From assembly GCA_000434115.1 (NCBI GenBank), contig FR894002.1, forward strand, positions 1 through 6,337: a DNA stretch of 6,337 bases, written 5' to 3'. Of this stretch, positions 5,064 through 6,337 are shown in pieces. This stretch comes from Roseburia sp. CAG:309 (GTDB taxonomy: Bacteria; Bacillota; Clostridia; Lachnospirales; Lachnospiraceae). The stretch's first letter is position 1. Each line of letters starts with the position of its first letter. The notes under the pieces were generated by a model that ran no database searches, was not told the origin of the DNA, and saw only the letters and a list, made by a program, of their open reading frames with translations. The translations under genes were made by a program, and so were the position numbers.

Positions 5064-6337
5064 TTATTCATAGAAATATTTTAAGGTTTTCTCTTTTAAC
5101 TGTAAATCTTTGGTATATCGTACTGCTGCTTTAAATACTGCTCCGTAGATTACATTGGTATTTAAAAGATCATTCCAGTTCTGCTCTGTGATCTGGCACT
5201 CGCTGATCGGATAACCGGCTTTCCGCTCCAGTTCATACTGAATCTGCTGGCGTATCGTAACCGGAACATAGACATTGGCAAAAGCATTTCTTATCACCGT
5301 CGCATCTATCACACCTCCCATGAAAATGGAAAAATTTTTCACTCCATTTTGAATGCCGATATCACGGAAAGAATTGTCTGCGATCAACACATTTTTCCAA
5401 TTCAATGCCCGGATTGCACAGTTTGTCGAACCATAAAAAATATTATTGGTAATCCGAATATCCGTATGATAACACTGCTGTCCCTGATCCGCAATATAGG
5501 TATGTGACCCGATCGCCGTGCCAAGATCGGTAAATTTGCAGTTTGTAATCTCAACATTCTGACATACCGTTTTATCATGCTTCGACCAGACATGATTAAA
5601 TCCATTGACTGCATAATCTGTTCCGTCAATATTTATGGCTTCTTTGTAGGTATCACCCTTGTAATCACGGAATTTCCAAAAATTACAATTTTTTACAATG
5701 ACATTCTGTGACGAATTGAGTTCAATATAATGCGAACCATATTGATTGTGAAATGTCAGATTTTCTATCACAATATTACGGCAGTGTCCCATGTCCATAC
5801 CACGCCCCGGCAGTTTATTGTTACAGTCAATTACGACATTTCCGATGCCTGTCATTGTGACATCATGCGTTCCGCCGTAACCGCTAACTGCCTCTTTTTG
5901 CTTGGCCTTAGAAGGCGGCACAAAGATAAAAATAACTTTGTGGTTATCCAGTTCCGTCTGGTAAATGGCTTTGGTCTTTTTGATCACAACGCCGTCTTCG
6001 AACACAATTTTTACGTTAGAGGGAATACAGACCGCATTGCTGATATAATACGTTCCTTTTTTTAATGTCAAGGTACCTCCGCCGCAATATTCCAACTGCT
6101 CCATATAGGAACGCAGCTGATAATACCCTTTCGTATTTCCACGATACGTCTCTTCATCGGTATAGCGCTCGCGATAAGGACGTGTCTCCGGCCGCAGATA
6201 CAAATTGTTATCCGTCTTATCCCGATAATAAAACAGCCGTTTTTGCTTTTTCCCATCGTTGGAAAATGTCACATAATAATGCGTTACTTTTTTCACCGTA
6301 TTCTTTTTCATCTGGGTGATGCGCCTTGCCGTGATGC
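5064..6337 (-). CDS. Beta-helix protein, paralogue of the next gene; N-terminus beyond the window
   Basis: Only the C-terminal part is visible: the frame stays open to the window edge. ATG 6311 is not the real start, because it has no ribosome binding site and the eight codons before it continue the similarity to the downstream protein (ITARRITQM against ISEAKISSM), where the matching Met is residue 340. Counted from that Met, visible motifs are PETRPYR (41), SYMEQLEY (68), GGGT (77), VCIPSNV (94), VPPSK (131), GSHYIELNSS (192), KEAINIDGTD (223), WSKHD (242), GSHTY (268), YH (281) and LNW (303). These match the C-half of the 795-aa protein one for one. The end (about 365-415) is a charged domain that aligns to the neighbour's loosely and lacks its acidic tail. 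By analogy it should have a signal peptide and an N-terminal helix half upstream. The function is likely the same extracellular polysaccharide binding or processing. The next gene starts 67 bases after this stop. Confidence 0.85.
   Translation of the reverse strand, partial: ITARRITQMKKNTVKKVTHYYVTFSNDGKKQKRLFYYRDKTDNNLYLRPETRPYRERYTDEETYRGNTKGYYQLRSYMEQLEYCGGGTLTLKKGTYYISNAVCIPSNVKIVFEDGVVIKKTKAIYQTELDNHKVIFIFVPPSKAKQKEAVSGYGGTHDVTMTGIGNVVIDCNNKLPGRGMDMGHCRNIVIENLTFHNQYGSHYIELNSSQNVIVKNCNFWKFRDYKGDTYKEAINIDGTDYAVNGFNHVWSKHDKTVCQNVEITNCKFTDLGTAIGSHTYIADQGQQCYHTDIRITNNIFYGSTNCAIRALNWKNVLIADNSFRDIGIQNGVKNFSIFMGGVIDATVIRNAFANVYVPVTIRQQIQYELERKAGYPISECQITEQNWNDLLNTNVIYGAVFKAAVRYTKDLQLKEKTLKYFYE
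5358..6335 (-). repeat. Paralogous repeat, copy 1 (C-half of the upstream beta-helix gene)
   Basis: Partner of the block at 3017-4003. The two proteins match closely through the linker and the whole helix core, then diverge near FRDIGI versus FLGI. After that point only scattered similarity remains (AGY, then a similar spacing of hydrophobic residues), so the extreme C-termini have evolved separately. Confidence 0.8.

Noticed and set aside
4997..5071. Extended start of the 795-aa gene at ATG 5071, overlapping the previous stop
   Set aside because: It would bury the signal peptide 25 residues in; the ribosome binding site at 5005-5010 points to ATG 4996.

Overview
The window reads as a chromosomal segment of an anaerobic, low-to-moderate GC Gram-positive bacterium. 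The most likely source is a gut Clostridia/Lachnospiraceae-type organism. This rests on strong AGGAGG-like ribosome binding sites, the compact greA-lysS pair, the style of the LysRS and GreA proteins, and secreted beta-helix proteins with Gram-positive signal peptides. The genus cannot be fixed from sequence alone. Every supported gene lies on the minus strand, so in transcription order the window runs from right to left.

Right part (6337 to 2609): two consecutive genes encode related right-handed parallel beta-helix proteins. The first enters from beyond the right edge and is seen only as its C-terminal part. The second is complete (795 aa), has a signal peptide, and consists of two beta-helix halves in tandem. 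Its C-terminal half closely matches the visible part of the upstream gene. The 67-base gap between them shows no terminator or convincing promoter, so they are probably co-transcribed. They are probably exported surface or secreted proteins that bind or process a polysaccharide, but no known enzyme family is recognised. A set of His/Glu/Asp-rich motifs is shared by the two C-terminal halves and is eroded in the N-terminal half of the complete gene.

Middle (2608 to 493): a hairpin lies just after the beta-helix gene. Its descending arm and loop contain the -35 box of an exact-consensus promoter (TTGACA, 17 bp, TATAAT) that drives greA and then lysS, 15 bases apart. These are housekeeping genes: a transcript cleavage factor and lysyl-tRNA synthetase. 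LysS is best started at a GTG codon.

Left part (492 to 1): a 177-base non-coding stretch with a cluster of GTNAC-type short repeats is followed by a strong intrinsic terminator. Only nine bases after the terminator's U-tract comes the ribosome binding site of a 65-codon unknown gene, and then the start of another gene at the window edge. This may be the edge of an accessory region, or a small operon controlled through the terminator.
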